Shown here one piece after another: positions 1 to 12,696 of a stretch of DNA of 64,000 nt. The translations under genes and the position numbers were made by a program. Source of the DNA: Cupriavidus laharis (GTDB lineage: Bacteria; Pseudomonadota; Gammaproteobacteria; Burkholderiales; Burkholderiaceae); assembly GCF_914271435.1 (NCBI RefSeq), contig NZ_CAJZAI010000005.1, positions 186,001 to 250,000 of the forward strand, read 5' to 3'. The notes under the pieces are model-generated. The model was given only the letters and a program-made list of their open reading frames with translations. It did no database searches and was not told the DNA's origin. Every line of letters begins with the position of its first letter. Positions within the stretch are counted from its first letter, which is position 1.

Positions 1-1
1 A

Positions 2-637
2 CACAGCGTGTACCAGGTGCTGGTCGGTCTGGCCTCCGTTTCGCAGGCACGCCAGCGTTCGGAAACCGGCAGGTATGACGTGCTGCCCGCCAACCGCGAG
101 CTGGCCGGCGCGGAAGTCGAACTCGTGGAACTGGACCAACGCGAGCGCCGGCTCAAGCAGGCCATTGCCGAGGTCGACGATCAGTACGACTTCGTGCTGA
201 TCGACTGCCCGCCGTCGCTGTCGCTGCTGACGCTGAATGGCCTGTGCGCGGCGCATGGCGTGATTGTCCCGATGCAGTGCGAATACTTCGCGCTCGAAGG
301 ATTGTCCGACCTGGTCAACACCATCAAGCAGGTACATGCGAACCTGAACCGTGAACTGAAGGTGATCGGCCTGTTGCGTGTCATGTTCGATCCGCGTGTC
401 ACGCTGCAGCAGCAGGTATCGGCTCAGCTCGAATCGCACTTCGGCGACAAGGTTTTCAAGACCCTGATCCCGCGCAACGTGCGCCTGGCCGAGGCGCCTT
501 CCTATGGCATGCCGGGCGTTGCCTTCGATCCATCGTCGAAGGGCGCCAAGGCTTATCTCGACTTCGGCGCCGAGATGATCGCCCGTGTCAGGCAGCTGTC
601 GGCGCCGGAAGCTGCCACCGCCATGCAAGGACAGTGA
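2..637 (+). CDS. parA: Chromosome-partitioning ATPase ParA (Soj), 5'-truncated by window edge
   Basis: The reading frame is open from the first bases, so the gene starts upstream of the window. About 45-50 N-terminal residues, including the Walker A P-loop, are not visible. The visible 211 residues carry the ParA/MinD-type FVLIDCPPSLSLLTLNGL segment (Walker B region) and the MQCEYFALEGL and RNVRLAEAPSYGMP stretches typical of Soj. The family hydrolyses ATP on DNA and works with ParB-parS to segregate the chromosome origin. The stop lies 2 bases before the parB ATG, so the two are co-transcribed. The GTG at position 8 is an internal codon, not the start. Identification is very secure. Confidence 0.95.
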   Translation, partial: HSVYQVLVGLASVSQARQRSETGRYDVLPANRELAGAEVELVELDQRERRLKQAIAEVDDQYDFVLIDCPPSLSLLTLNGLCAAHGVIVPMQCEYFALEGLSDLVNTIKQVHANLNRELKVIGLLRVMFDPRVTLQQQVSAQLESHFGDKVFKTLIPRNVRLAEAPSYGMPGVAFDPSSKGAKAYLDFGAEMIARVRQLSAPEAATAMQGQ

Positions 638-639
638 CC

Positions 640-1542
640 ATGAGCACCGTGAAGAAGAAGGGTCTGGGCCGCGGCCTGGAAGCCCTGCTGGGTGGACCTG
701 CAGAGATCGTCGAGACCGCGAAGCAGGAGGGCGCGCCCACCGTGCTGCGCCTGGACCAGCTTCAGCCGGGCAAGTACCAGCCGCGCACGCGCATGGATGA
801 GGGCGCCTTGCAGGAACTTGCCGCGAGCATCCGTGCGCAGGGCCTGATGCAGCCGATCCTGGTGCGGCGCGTGGCAGAGCCCGACCGCTACGAGATCATT
901 GCCGGCGAACGGCGCTTCCGCGCGTCAAAGATCGCCGGGCTCGACAAGGTGCCGGTGCTCGTGAAGGAGGTCACCGACGAAGCGGCGGCGGCCATGGCGC
1001 TGATCGAGAATATCCAGCGCGAAGACCTCAATCCGCTCGAGGAAGCGCAAGGCATCATGCGACTGATCCGCGAGTTCCGCTTCACGCATGAACAGGCCGC
1101 GGAGTCGGTGGGCCGTTCGCGCAGCGCGGTGTCCAACCTGCTGCGCCTGCTGAACCTGGCCGCGCCGGTGCAGACCATGCTGATGGCGGGCGATCTCGAC
1201 ATGGGTCACGCGCGTGCGCTGCTGGCGGTCGATGGCGCGAACCAGATCACGCTGGCCAACCAGATCATCAACAAGCGTTTGTCGGTGCGCGAGACCGAGA
1301 AGCTGGTGGCGTCCACGCTCAAGCCGTTCGAGCTGAAGTCGCTCAAGCACAAGACCGGCAATGGCATGCGCGACGTTGCGCGGCTGGAAGAAGAATTGTC
1401 GGATGCGCTCGGGCTGTCGGTGCAGATCAAGCTCGGTGTGCGCGGCAAGGGCCAGCTCACCATTCACTTCACCAACAACGAAGCGCTCGATGGCGTGCTC
1501 GCGCGTTTGCGCGATGCGAGTGAAGGGCAGCGGGTAGCCTGA
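640..1542 (+). CDS. parB: Chromosome-partitioning protein ParB (Spo0J)
   Basis: This 300-residue protein begins MSTVKKKGLGRGLEALLG, the classic ParB N-terminus, so ATG 640 was chosen over the in-frame GTG 634. It has the ParB/Srx-like N-terminal domain with GERRFRA (CTP-binding fold in this family) and the ENIQREDLNPLEEAQG segment. A helix-turn-helix follows (EQAAESVGRSRSAVSNLLRLL), then a C-terminal dimerisation part. ParB binds parS sites and loads onto DNA as a clamp. It sits directly behind parA in one operon. No canonical parS was seen in the window; a split look-alike lies near 2451. Confidence 0.96.
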   Translation: MSTVKKKGLGRGLEALLGGPAEIVETAKQEGAPTVLRLDQLQPGKYQPRTRMDEGALQELAASIRAQGLMQPILVRRVAEPDRYEIIAGERRFRASKIAGLDKVPVLVKEVTDEAAAAMALIENIQREDLNPLEEAQGIMRLIREFRFTHEQAAESVGRSRSAVSNLLRLLNLAAPVQTMLMAGDLDMGHARALLAVDGANQITLANQIINKRLSVRETEKLVASTLKPFELKSLKHKTGNGMRDVARLEEELSDALGLSVQIKLGVRGKGQLTIHFTNNEALDGVLARLRDASEGQRVA

Positions 1543-1774
1543 AAAGCTGCGCGATAAACGGCCATTTGCAGGCTCACTGTTGCAATCACGCAGCAGTTAA
1601 CAATCCGATGTTCGGTTAACGTACCGGGCAGTCGCGAATCCACCATCATGCGTCACGCAGGTTGCGCAATCCAATTACGTCAAGCGTCGTTGCTGCGCAA
1701 TTTCAACGAAGCCATCATGCAATCGTGATGGCAACCGTTGTGCAGTTTGCCGTTGCAAGCAAACTGTAAGTACA

Positions 1775-1804
1775 TTGACGCGACTCAGTAGTTCCCCTTA
1801 AAAT
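1775..1804 (+). promoter_or_regulatory. Probable sigma-70 promoter of the atp operon
   Basis: TTGACG at 1775-1780 and TAAAAT at 1799-1804 are separated by 18 bases. They lie 60 bases before the atpI start and within the 321-base gap after parB. This gap is clearly richer in A/T than the flanking genes. It holds no other gene that I can support. Confidence 0.6.
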
Positions 1805-1863
1805 CGTGCGGTTTGAATTCTGGTCGGGCCGAAAAGTTCCGGCCTGAATGAGGCAGGCAGGTA

Positions 1864-2367
1864 GTGGTGCGAGACCGTCAGCAGCAAAACGATTCGCGTC
1901 GGGCAGACGCCGGTCATGATGACTGGGATTCTGACGCAGAACGTGAAGAAGAAGCTGTCGATCCGCTGTCACACGCCGAAGCGGTGACACTGTTTGGCGA
2001 ACGCGCGTTGCGTCCTTCGCGCATGACACCCGGCAAGGTAGTGCTGGCGCAGGTGGTTGTGACCCTGCTCTCGGCATTGTGCTGGGCACTGTTCGGCAAG
2101 CAGGCGGGACCGTACGGCTGGTCCGCTTTGTTCGGCGGTGCGGTGTGTTTCGTGCCGAGCGGATTCTTCGCGTTGCGCCTGTGGATGGCGCGCGAGCGGG
2201 CTTCAGTCGGCGGGCTGGTGATGGGCGAGGCGATCAAGGTGTTCGCCACCGTCGCGCTGCTCGTGCTGGTGGTGGTGCTGTACCGCGATCTGCGCTGGGT
2301 GCCGATGCTTGTCACGTTCCTGCTTGCGCTCAAGACGTATTGGGTGGTGGCGATGGCGATTCGGTAA
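1864..2367 (+). CDS. atpI: ATP synthase subunit I (AtpI-like)
   Basis: A 167-residue protein with a polar, acidic N-terminal tail (about 45 residues) and four hydrophobic segments, as in the small AtpI proteins at the head of atp operons. AtpI is non-structural; in studied bacteria it assists assembly or stability of the c-ring. Position between parB and atpB supports the call, since the sequence family is poorly conserved. The start is a GTG; no better ATG lies upstream. Membrane location follows from the hydrophobic segments (VVVTLLSALCWALF, WSALFGGAVCFVPSGFFAL, VFATVALLVLVVVLY). Confidence 0.85.
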   Translation: MVRDRQQQNDSRRADAGHDDWDSDAEREEEAVDPLSHAEAVTLFGERALRPSRMTPGKVVLAQVVVTLLSALCWALFGKQAGPYGWSALFGGAVCFVPSGFFALRLWMARERASVGGLVMGEAIKVFATVALLVLVVVLYRDLRWVPMLVTFLLALKTYWVVAMAIR

Positions 2368-2450
2368 ACGGTAGCGCCAGGCCAGCCGCACGAAGTGTGT
2401 GCTTCATGCAGAAGTGGGGCACCAAAACGGAATATCAAGATCCTCGGTGC

Positions 2451-2474
2451 ATGGTTTCACAGTGGTGAAACCAT
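2451..2474. repeat. Perfect inverted repeat between atpI and atpB (split parS-like dyad)
   Basis: Arms ATGGTTTCAC (2451-2460) and GTGAAACCAT (2465-2474) are perfectly complementary and separated by AGTG. The inner GTTTCAC/GTGAAAC halves match those of a bacterial parS site, but there they abut without a spacer. It could equally be an RNA hairpin in the atp transcript. No T-run follows it, so it is not an intrinsic terminator. Confidence 0.7.
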
Positions 2475-2510
2475 GGGCCGACAAAGTTTGACCCGCTTGC
2501 ATGGCGGTGA

Positions 2511-3476
<966 letters not shown>

Positions 3477-3489
3477 TCGCTGCAGATTT

Positions 3490-3814
<325 letters not shown>

Positions 3815-3914
3815 TTTCTTTTCGGTCTGCATGATGCTGACGGGCGGCGCAGGCCATCAGCCTGGCCGCCTTTTGTGCATTTATCTGTAGTTTGATTACC
3901 GAAAGGAACACACC

Positions 3915-4385
3915 ATGAATCTGAACGCAACGTTTTTTGCGCAGATGGTCGTGTTCTTCATCCTGTGGTGGGTTGTTGCCAAATTCATTTGGCCGCCGCT
4001 GGTGAAGGCGCTCGACGAACGCGCAAAGAAGATCGCCGATGGCCTCGCCGCTGCCGAGAAGGGCAAGGCCGAGCTTGAACTCGCCAACAAGCGTGTGGAC
4101 CAGGCTATGGCCGAAGCCCGCACCGAGGGTGCTCAACGCGTCGCTGACGCCGAGAAGCGCGCCCAGCTGACGGCGGACGAGATCAAGCAGAACGCCCAGG
4201 CGGAAGCCGCACGCATCATTGCCCAGGCCAAGGCCGAAGCAGAGCAGCAAGTGACCCGCGCACGTGAAGATCTGCGCGACCAGGTCGCTGTGCTGGCAGT
4301 CAAGGGTGCCGAGCAGATCCTCAAGCGCGAAGTGAACGCGCAGGTCCACGCCGACCTGCTCAATCAACTCAAAGCTGAGCTCTAA
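3915..4385 (+). CDS. atpF: F1Fo-ATP synthase subunit b
   Basis: A 156-residue protein with one N-terminal membrane anchor (about residues 5-27, [20 protein letters not shown]). A long Ala/Glu/Lys-rich helix follows that forms the dimeric peripheral stalk. Length and composition match subunit b. AAAGGAA lies about 10 bases before the ATG. A 100-base spacer separates it from atpE; atpH follows after 2 bases. It links subunit a in the membrane to delta and alpha in F1. Confidence 0.97.
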   Translation: MNLNATFFAQMVVFFILWWVVAKFIWPPLVKALDERAKKIADGLAAAEKGKAELELANKRVDQAMAEARTEGAQRVADAEKRAQLTADEIKQNAQAEAARIIAQAKAEAEQQVTRAREDLRDQVAVLAVKGAEQILKREVNAQVHADLLNQLKAEL

Positions 4386-4387
4386 TC

Positions 4388-4927
4388 ATGGCCGAAACCG
4401 CAACCATTGCCCGTCCCTACGCTGAGGCGCTGTTCCGCGTCGCCAGCGAAGCCGGCAATCTGGGTGCATGGTCCGAGCTGGTGTCGGAGATGGGGCAGAT
4501 TGCCGCCAACCCCGACATGAAGGCGCTCGCCGACGATCCGAACGTTCCCGGCGAGAAGCTGGCCGAACTGTTCCTGTCGGTGGTGAAGTCCCCGGTCACT
4601 GACGAGGCACGCCGCTTCGTCAAGCTGCTGGTGGAAAACAACCGCCTGACGGTGATGCCGGAAGTCGCCGAGCAGTTCCATGCGCTCAAGAACGCCCGCG
4701 AAGGATCGTCGGACGTCGAGATCACCAGTGCATTCCCGCTGGATGGTCAACCACTGAACGACCTGGTCGCTGCGCTCGAACGCAAGTTCGGCCGCAAGCT
4801 GTACGCGAAGGTGGCGGTGGATCCGTCCCTGATCGGCGGCGTGTGCGTCAAGGTCGGCGACGAAGTGCTCGACACCTCCGTGCGTGCGCGCCTGGCTGCC
4901 ATGCAAACCGCGCTGACCGCCGTCTGA
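4388..4927 (+). CDS. atpH: F1Fo-ATP synthase subunit delta
   Basis: A 179-residue protein of the OSCP/delta family. The start [16 protein letters not shown] and the C-terminal [24 protein letters not shown] are characteristic. It caps F1 and joins it to the b-subunit stalk. The ATG follows the atpF stop by 2 bases, so translation is probably coupled. It acts on the cytoplasmic face of the membrane as part of the stator. Confidence 0.97.
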   Translation: MAETATIARPYAEALFRVASEAGNLGAWSELVSEMGQIAANPDMKALADDPNVPGEKLAELFLSVVKSPVTDEARRFVKLLVENNRLTVMPEVAEQFHALKNAREGSSDVEITSAFPLDGQPLNDLVAALERKFGRKLYAKVAVDPSLIGGVCVKVGDEVLDTSVRARLAAMQTALTAV

Positions 4928-4965
4928 CCGGCCGTCCGTCGGATTGAAGAATTAGGAGCATTGTG

Positions 4966-6507
4966 ATGCAACTGAACCCCTCAGAAATCAGCGAGCTGAT
5001 CAAGACCCGCATCTCGGGTCTTGGCGCCGAAGCTGAAGTGCGCAACACCGGCACGGTGATTTCCGTGACCGATGGTATCTGCCGCGTGCATGGCCTGTCT
5101 GGCGTGATGCAGGGCGAGATGCTGGAATTCCCCGGCAACACCTTCGGCCTCGCGCTGAACCTCGAGCGCGACTCCGTCGGCGCCGTGGTCCTGGGTGACT
5201 ACGAACACATTTCGGAAGGCGACACGGTCAAGTGCACCGGCCGCATTCTGGAAGTGCCCGTTGGCAAGGAACTGCTGGGCCGCGTGGTGAACACGCTGGG
5301 CCAGCCGATCGACGGCAAGGGCCCGATCAACGCGAAGGAAACCGACGTGATCGAAAAGGTCGCGCCGGGCGTGATCGCGCGTCAGTCGGTGAGCCAGCCG
5401 GTGCAGACCGGCCTGAAGTCGATCGACTCCATGGTGCCGATCGGCCGTGGCCAGCGCGAGCTGATCATTGGCGACCGCCAGACCGGCAAGACCGCCGTGG
5501 CCGTGGATGCGATCATCAACCAGAAGGGCAAGGGCATGTACTGCGTGTACGTCGCCATTGGCCAGAAGGCTTCGACGATCGCCAACGTGGTGCGCAAGCT
5601 GGAAGAGCACGGCGCGATGGAATACACCGTCGTCGTGGCCGCCGCCGCTTCGGACTCGGCCGCCATGCAGTACCTGGCTGCCTACGCCGGCTGCACGATG
5701 GGCGAATACTTCCGCGACCGCGGCGAAGACGCGCTGATCGTTTATGACGATCTGACCAAGCAAGCCTGGGCCTACCGCCAGGTGTCGCTGCTGCTGCGCC
5801 GCCCGCCGGGCCGCGAAGCCTACCCGGGCGACGTGTTCTACCTGCACTCGCGCCTGCTGGAGCGTGCTGCCCGCGTGAACGAAGACTACGTCGAGAAGTT
5901 CACCAACGGTGCCGTCAAGGGCAAGACCGGTTCGCTGACCGCGCTGCCGATTATCGAAACGCAGGCCGGCGACGTGTCCGCGTTCGTGCCGACCAACGTG
6001 ATCTCGATCACCGACGGCCAGATCTTCCTGGAAACCGACCTGTTCAACGCCGGTATCCGTCCCGCCATTAACGCCGGTATCTCGGTGTCGCGCGTGGGTG
6101 GTGCTGCACAGACCAAGGTGGTGAAGAACCTGTCAGGCGGTATCCGTACCGACCTGGCCCAGTACCGTGAACTGGCTGCGTTCGCGCAGTTTGCTTCGGA
6201 CCTGGACGATGCCACCCGCAAGCAGCTGGAGCGCGGCCGCCGCGTGACCGAACTGCTGAAGCAGGCGCAATACCAGCCGCAGCAAGTGTGGCAGCTGGCC
6301 GCATCGCTGTTCGCCGCCAACAACGGCTTCCTCGACAACGTGGAAGTGAAGGACATTCTGCCGTTCGAGAAGGGCCTGCACGACCATCTGAAGACGAAGT
6401 ACGCCGACCTCGTCAACCGCATCGAAGAGACCAAGCAGCTCTCGAAGGAAGATGAGCCCGCCCTGCGTGCCGCGATCGAGGATTTCAAGAAGTCCGCCGC
6501 GTTCTAA
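4966..6507 (+). CDS. atpA: F1Fo-ATP synthase subunit alpha
   Basis: A 513-residue protein starting [19 protein letters not shown] 4966 is preferred to GTG 4963 because AGGAG at 4954-4958 is better spaced. The Walker A is GDRQTGKT (residues 169-176), and the alpha-subunit [17 protein letters not shown] stretch is present. Alpha forms the non-catalytic nucleotide sites of the F1 hexamer. It is full length with no interruptions. Confidence 0.98.
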   Translation: MQLNPSEISELIKTRISGLGAEAEVRNTGTVISVTDGICRVHGLSGVMQGEMLEFPGNTFGLALNLERDSVGAVVLGDYEHISEGDTVKCTGRILEVPVGKELLGRVVNTLGQPIDGKGPINAKETDVIEKVAPGVIARQSVSQPVQTGLKSIDSMVPIGRGQRELIIGDRQTGKTAVAVDAIINQKGKGMYCVYVAIGQKASTIANVVRKLEEHGAMEYTVVVAAAASDSAAMQYLAAYAGCTMGEYFRDRGEDALIVYDDLTKQAWAYRQVSLLLRRPPGREAYPGDVFYLHSRLLERAARVNEDYVEKFTNGAVKGKTGSLTALPIIETQAGDVSAFVPTNVISITDGQIFLETDLFNAGIRPAINAGISVSRVGGAAQTKVVKNLSGGIRTDLAQYRELAAFAQFASDLDDATRKQLERGRRVTELLKQAQYQPQQVWQLAASLFAANNGFLDNVEVKDILPFEKGLHDHLKTKYADLVNRIEETKQLSKEDEPALRAAIEDFKKSAAF

Positions 6508-6583
6508 CCACCGCGTGATTCCACGAAACCACTGCTGCGCCTGAGCGTTCAGTCGCGGCAGCGGTTCGGACGGAGAGGAAGAT

Positions 6584-7459
6584 ATGGCCGGAACGAAAGA
6601 AATTCGAACCAAGATCAAGAGCGTGCAGAACACGCGCAAGATCACCAAGGCGATGGAGATGGTCGCCGCATCCAAGATGCGCAAGGCGCAAGAGCGGATG
6701 CGCAATGCCCGTCCCTATGCCGAGAAAGTGCGCAACATTGCGGCGCACCTGGCTTCGGCCAACCCCGAGTTCAAGCACCCGTTCATGCAGGAGCGCGAAG
6801 TCAAGCGCGTCGGCATGATCGTGGTCACGACCGACAAGGGGCTGTGCGGCGGCCTGAACACGAACGTGCTGCGCGCGGTGACCAACGAGCTGAAGAGCCT
6901 GCAGGGCCGCGGCGTGGATGTGCAAGCCACTGCCATCGGCAGCAAGGGCATGCAGTTCCTGAGCCGCATCGGCGCCAAGGTGGCCTCGAATGTGGTGCAG
7001 CTCGGCGATACCCCGCACCTGGAAAAGCTGATCGGCGCGATCAAGGTCCAGCTCGACGCATTCACCAACGGTGAAGTCGACGCGGTGTACCTGGCGTACA
7101 CCAAGTTCATCAACACGATGAAGCAGGAACCGATGGTTGAGCAGCTGTTGCCGCTCGCCGCCGACAAGCTGTCGCAGACGGAAGAAGAGAAGCGCGCCTA
7201 CTCGTGGGATTACATCTACGAGCCTGACGCGCAGACCGTGGTGGAAGAGCTGTTGGTCCGCTACGTCGAGGCGCTGGTGTACCAGGCTGTGGCCGAGAAC
7301 ATGGCGTCCGAGCAGTCGGCGCGCATGGTGGCCATGAAGGCAGCATCCGACAACGCGAAGAACGTGATCGGCGAACTGCAGCTGGACTACAACAAGACCC
7401 GGCAGGCAGCGATCACCAAGGAACTGTCGGAGATCGTCAGCGGCGCGGCAGCGGTCTGA
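6584..7459 (+). CDS. atpG: F1Fo-ATP synthase subunit gamma
   Basis: A 291-residue gamma subunit. The N-terminal [20 protein letters not shown] and the C-terminal helix ending [18 protein letters not shown] form the central rotating shaft. The middle [12 protein letters not shown] motif is conserved. GGAGAGGA lies shortly before the ATG. It transmits rotation from the c-ring to the alpha3-beta3 head. Confidence 0.98.
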   Translation: MAGTKEIRTKIKSVQNTRKITKAMEMVAASKMRKAQERMRNARPYAEKVRNIAAHLASANPEFKHPFMQEREVKRVGMIVVTTDKGLCGGLNTNVLRAVTNELKSLQGRGVDVQATAIGSKGMQFLSRIGAKVASNVVQLGDTPHLEKLIGAIKVQLDAFTNGEVDAVYLAYTKFINTMKQEPMVEQLLPLAADKLSQTEEEKRAYSWDYIYEPDAQTVVEELLVRYVEALVYQAVAENMASEQSARMVAMKAASDNAKNVIGELQLDYNKTRQAAITKELSEIVSGAAAV

Positions 7460-8896
<1,437 letters not shown>

Positions 8897-8995
8897 GCCT
8901 CGCTTTGGTACTCCCGCGCCCTGGTGCGGGAGTGGCGGCAGGCCGCCTTGCGCAGTCTGCCGTCAGAAGTGAAGCGAACGGACAAAGGAATTCAT

Positions 8996-9412
8996 ATGGC
9001 AACCATTCTTGTAGACGTCGTCAGCGCGGAAGCGTCGATCTTCTCCGGCCAGGCGAAGTTCGTGGCGCTGCCGGGCGAGTCGGGTGAGCTGGGCATCCTG
9101 CCGGGCCACACGCCGCTGATTACGCGTATCCAGCCGGGCGCCGTGCGTATCGAGAAGGAAGACGGCAGCGAAGAGTTCGTGTTCGTTGCCGGCGGCATTC
9201 TCGAAGTCCAGCCGAAGCATGTCACCGTGCTGGCCGATACCGCCATCCGCGGTACCGACCTGGACGAAGCCAAGGCGCAGGAAGCCAAGCGTGCCGCCGA
9301 AGAGCTGATGCAGAACCAGAGCAGCGATCTGGACATTGCACGCGCTCAAAGCGAGCTCGCCGTGGCCGCCGCGCAACTGGCTGCCATCGCCCGTCTGCGT
9401 CGTAAGAAGTAA
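8996..9412 (+). CDS. atpC: F1Fo-ATP synthase subunit epsilon
   Basis: A 138-residue subunit. ATG 8996 was chosen because [18 protein letters not shown] is the normal N-terminus and AAAGGAA precedes it; the open frame begins 24 codons earlier. The beta-sandwich ([19 protein letters not shown]) and a C-terminal helical pair are recognisable. Epsilon belongs to the central stalk and can inhibit ATP hydrolysis. It is the last gene of the operon; an intrinsic terminator follows within 50 bases. Confidence 0.97.
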   Translation: MATILVDVVSAEASIFSGQAKFVALPGESGELGILPGHTPLITRIQPGAVRIEKEDGSEEFVFVAGGILEVQPKHVTVLADTAIRGTDLDEAKAQEAKRAAEELMQNQSSDLDIARAQSELAVAAAQLAAIARLRRKK

Positions 9413-9460
9413 GCAACAAGCAGTACCTGGCGCACTGTTGTTTTTTCGGTGCGACAGCCC

Positions 9461-9490
9461 AAAAAAGGCAGCCACGCGGCTGCCTTTTTT
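9461..9490 (+). terminator. Intrinsic terminator of the atp operon
   Basis: GGCAGCC (9467-9473) and GGCTGCC (9478-9484) form a hairpin with loop ACGC. It is flanked by six A and six T, so it could work in both directions. It lies 48 bases after the atpC stop. Confidence 0.9.
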
Positions 9491-10091
9491 GTTGGGCTGG
9501 AGATATCCTTCAGCTGTTCTGGACAAAAAAAAGCGCGCGGGCCGGGGAGGCTCCGCGCGGACGGGAAAATCCCTTCGAGGGGTCAATTCGAAGGAACGGG
9601 TTCGGTCCAGGACTACTAAGGCGCAGCGAATCACGTTCGCAAAAGCGGCCAACAAGGCCACGCGCCACCGGGTCTTCCTGGTATCCGGCCAGCAGGCATC
9701 GCCTGCTCGGCCGGAAAATCGGGAATCACTGCCAAAGGCTTTCTTCAGCGCCCCATCTTCTGACTTCTCGCTTCTTCGCGGGGCGCGATCCACCAAACGT
9801 CGGTGTGTCAATGCATTGTGGGGGAAAGTCCCTGCAATGGCAGTAACAAAATGTATCCTTTTGCAAGAAGTTGAAAGCCGTGTCGGTGTAAATGAAACGC
9901 CATGCGCACATTGGCGCGGCCATGCATCACTTTTTTCCGGCTTGAGTCTCTGACGCGCAACTTCTTGCATCCGGATCGCATGTGTGATGGCGAACTATGC
10001 GACGTTTTCGGCGCCACGCGTCGTTCGCGGTTACGATTGCTCCGTTCGAACCACGCCCGGCGACTGCCGTGGCAATGTAACGGAGCCCGTG
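9491..10091. other. Gene-free interval, about 600 bases
   Basis: The open frames that cross this stretch on both strands show no recognisable domain, no good ribosome-binding site and no conserved motif. Several short GC-rich dyads are present (for example around 9530-9560). I see no promoter, RNA gene or repeat that I can support, except whatever drives the gene at 10092. Confidence 0.4.
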
Positions 10092-10529
10092 ATGACAGGT
10101 ATGCAGGACGCGGTACGGAAGATGCTCGGCATGAAGACCGTGGCCATTGTCGGTTTGTCGGACCGTGCCGACCGTCCGAGCCATGAAGTTGCCGAGTTCC
10201 TGCAGCAGCATGGTTTCCACATCATCCCGGTCAACCCACGCCATGCCGGTGAGCGAATCCTCGGAGAGCCCTGCCACGCCAGCTTGCAGGACGCGGCCAG
10301 GGCGATCCGGGATCAGGGCGGACGCATCGACTGGGTCGACATCTTTCGCCGTGCCGAGGATACGCCGCCGGTGGTGGCGGATGCCATTGCCATTGGCGCG
10401 CGCGGCGTATGGCTGCAGCTTGGCATCGTGAATGATGCCGCGATCGACCAGGCCCGTGCAGCCGGACTGCTGGCGGTGCAGGATTGCTGCAGCAAGATCG
10501 AACTGACCCGGCAGCTTGGGCTGTCCTGA
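10092..10529 (+). CDS. CoA-binding domain protein (YccU-like)
   Basis: A 145-residue single-domain protein starting MTGMQDAVRKMLGMKTVAIVGLS. It has a Rossmann-type CoA_binding fold: VAIVGLSDRADRPSHEV near residues 18-34, HIIPVNPRHAGERILGEPCHASL, and the C-terminal GVWLQLGIVNDAAIDQARAAGLLAVQDCCSKIE. The conserved PVNP and C-C-K-I features match the YccU group, whose biological role is unknown. The start follows a GGAG by a few bases. GTG 10089 is the alternative start. It is probably cytoplasmic. Confidence 0.85.
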   Translation: MTGMQDAVRKMLGMKTVAIVGLSDRADRPSHEVAEFLQQHGFHIIPVNPRHAGERILGEPCHASLQDAARAIRDQGGRIDWVDIFRRAEDTPPVVADAIAIGARGVWLQLGIVNDAAIDQARAAGLLAVQDCCSKIELTRQLGLS

Positions 10530-10566
10530 GTCCCGCGTTGCCCGAATCCCTCTTTGCCTGACCCCG

Positions 10567-11523
10567 ATGGCTATCGATCCGCAACTCCTTGCTTACTACC
10601 GCCGCCTGGCAGCGCAATACGCTGGCGCGCCCGTACCCGTTGATGCGCCCGCACGGCGCGCACGCTTCGCGGAAGTCGCAGCCTCGTCGGTGGTGCCAGA
10701 TCCTGCCGGCATTACATGGACAGACCTTCCGGTGGCGCTGAACGGCAGAGCGCTGACGGCCCGCCTGTTCAGGCATGCAACCAATGAGCCTGCACGGCTG
10801 GTCGTCTATTTTCACGGTGGCGGCTGGGTAGTCGGTTCGCATCGGACCCACCATACCGTTGCTGCGCTGCTGGCCGCCGACACCGGCTGTGCCGTGGCGA
10901 GCGTGGACTATCGGCTTGCGCCCGAGTACCCATTTCCCGTGCCTTGCGATGACGCCGTCGAGGCAGTGCAGTGGTTTGCCGGACAGCGGGCGTCGCTGGG
11001 GCTCGATACCGGCTTCCTGGCTGTGGCCGGCGACAGTGCCGGCGGGCACCTGGCCGCGCTCGCGGCCCAGCGGGTCAACGCCGAAGCCGGCCGGCACGTA
11101 GTGGGAGCGCAACTGCTGGTCTACCCCGTCACCGCGCCCGTGCTCAGTACGGAAAGCTACCGCGCCTTCGCCGATGGCCCTGGCCTGACGCGCGACGAAA
11201 TGGCCTGGTTCTGGACCCAGTTCATTGGCGCCGACGGCCTGGCGCGCGGCGTGCAGCACGACGATCCGCGCGTCCACCTGATGGCGAAGGCTCCGCCAAT
11301 GCAGCCGCCGGCCACCGCCATCGTCGTGGCTGCCAACGACGTGCTGCGCGATGACGGTCTCGCCTATGCCGATTTCCTCGTCCGCCACGACACCACCGTG
11401 GTCACGATCGAAGCCGGTGGCATGACGCACGGCTTCGCCCGCCTGCAGCCCGATGCGCCGCGTGCCCGCGAATGGATGCAGCGCGCCGCCCGGGCCTTCA
11501 CCAGCCTGTTCGACGAGGCATAG
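10567..11523 (+). CDS. Alpha/beta-hydrolase, HSL-type esterase/lipase
   Basis: A 318-residue protein. The oxyanion-hole motif HGGGW is at residues 83-87 and the nucleophile elbow GDSAGG has Ser157. A distal Asp (VVAANDVLRDDG) and His (GGMTHGF) complete a catalytic triad. This is the hormone-sensitive lipase (family IV) pattern. It would hydrolyse short acyl esters; the substrate is unknown. ATG 10567 (MAIDPQLLAYYRRL) was chosen over an upstream in-frame ATG that lacks family similarity. It is 37 bases after the CoA-binding gene, so the two may be co-transcribed. Confidence 0.88.
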   Translation: MAIDPQLLAYYRRLAAQYAGAPVPVDAPARRARFAEVAASSVVPDPAGITWTDLPVALNGRALTARLFRHATNEPARLVVYFHGGGWVVGSHRTHHTVAALLAADTGCAVASVDYRLAPEYPFPVPCDDAVEAVQWFAGQRASLGLDTGFLAVAGDSAGGHLAALAAQRVNAEAGRHVVGAQLLVYPVTAPVLSTESYRAFADGPGLTRDEMAWFWTQFIGADGLARGVQHDDPRVHLMAKAPPMQPPATAIVVAANDVLRDDGLAYADFLVRHDTTVVTIEAGGMTHGFARLQPDAPRAREWMQRAARAFTSLFDEA

Positions 11524-11604
11524 CGTTCCGGCACACCGGCCCGTCGCGTCAGGCACCGGCGGGCCGTGGCCATCCCTTAGAATGGCGGTCTTACGAGGAT
11601 GACC

Positions 11605-12696
11605 ATGACCGCACTGCAGAACGATACTTTCCTGCGCGCGCTGCGCCGGCAGCCGACCGAATACACGCCGCTATGGCTGATGCGCCAAGCGGGCCGCTAC
11701 CTGCCCGAGTACAACGCGACGCGCGCACGCGCCGGCAGCTTCCTGGGACTGGCCAAGAATCCCGCCTATGCGACCGAGGTGACGCTGCAGCCCCTGGACC
11801 GCTATCCGCTTGACGCTGCCATCCTGTTTTCGGACATCCTGACCGTACCCGATGCCATGGGCCTGGGCCTGTCGTTCGCCCAGGGCGAGGGCCCGCGCTT
11901 TGCCCGCCCGCTGCGCACCGAGGCCGACGTGCAGAAGCTGGCCGTACCCGATATGGCGTCGCTGCAGTACGTCTTCGATGCCGTGGCGGAAATCCGCCGC
12001 GCGCTGGTGCAGGATGGCCGCCAGCGCGTGCCGCTGATCGGCTTCTCGGGCAGCCCCTGGACGCTTGCCTGCTACATGGTCGAAGGCGGTGGCTCGGACG
12101 ACTTCCGCACGGTCAAGGCGATGATGTACGGCCGCCCGGATCTCATGCACCGCATCCTGGACATCAATGCCCAGGCCGTCAGCCAGTACCTGAACGCCCA
12201 GATCGAGGCCGGTGCCCAGGCTGTGATGATTTTCGACACCTGGGGCGGCGCGCTGGCCGACGGCATGTACCAGGCGTTCTCGCTGGCCTACATGCGCAAG
12301 GTGCTGGCTGGCCTGAAGCGCGAGCATGCCGGGCAGCAGATCCCGGCCATCGTGTTCACCAAGGGCGGCGGCCTGTGGCTTGAAGGCCTCGCTGAAACCG
12401 GTGCCGACGCCATTGGCCTGGACTGGACGGTCAACCTGGCCGACGCGCGGCGTCGCACCGGCGGCCGCGTGGCGCTGCAGGGCAATATCGACCCCACGGT
12501 GCTGTTTGCCCCGGAAGCTGCCATCCGCGAACAGGTGCGTGGCGTGCTGGACAGCTATGCCGCCGCGGGCGGCAGTGATGGCCATGTGTTCAACCTGGGC
12601 CACGGTATCTCCCAATTCACACCGCCGGAAAGCGTGGCCGTACTGGTCGATGAAGTGCATCGCTACAGCCGGCAACTGCGCGCGGCGAACAACTGA
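11605..12696 (+). CDS. hemE: Uroporphyrinogen decarboxylase
   Basis: A 363-residue enzyme that decarboxylates uroporphyrinogen III to coproporphyrinogen III in haem synthesis. The N-terminal [16 protein letters not shown] signature and the [16 protein letters not shown] signature are both present. ATG 11605 is preferred because GAGG lies at proper spacing; ATG 11599 overlaps it. The later-pathway enzyme HemN is encoded separately at 38367. The gene is full length. Confidence 0.97.
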   Translation: MTALQNDTFLRALRRQPTEYTPLWLMRQAGRYLPEYNATRARAGSFLGLAKNPAYATEVTLQPLDRYPLDAAILFSDILTVPDAMGLGLSFAQGEGPRFARPLRTEADVQKLAVPDMASLQYVFDAVAEIRRALVQDGRQRVPLIGFSGSPWTLACYMVEGGGSDDFRTVKAMMYGRPDLMHRILDINAQAVSQYLNAQIEAGAQAVMIFDTWGGALADGMYQAFSLAYMRKVLAGLKREHAGQQIPAIVFTKGGGLWLEGLAETGADAIGLDWTVNLADARRRTGGRVALQGNIDPTVLFAPEAAIREQVRGVLDSYAAAGGSDGHVFNLGHGISQFTPPESVAVLVDEVHRYSRQLRAANN

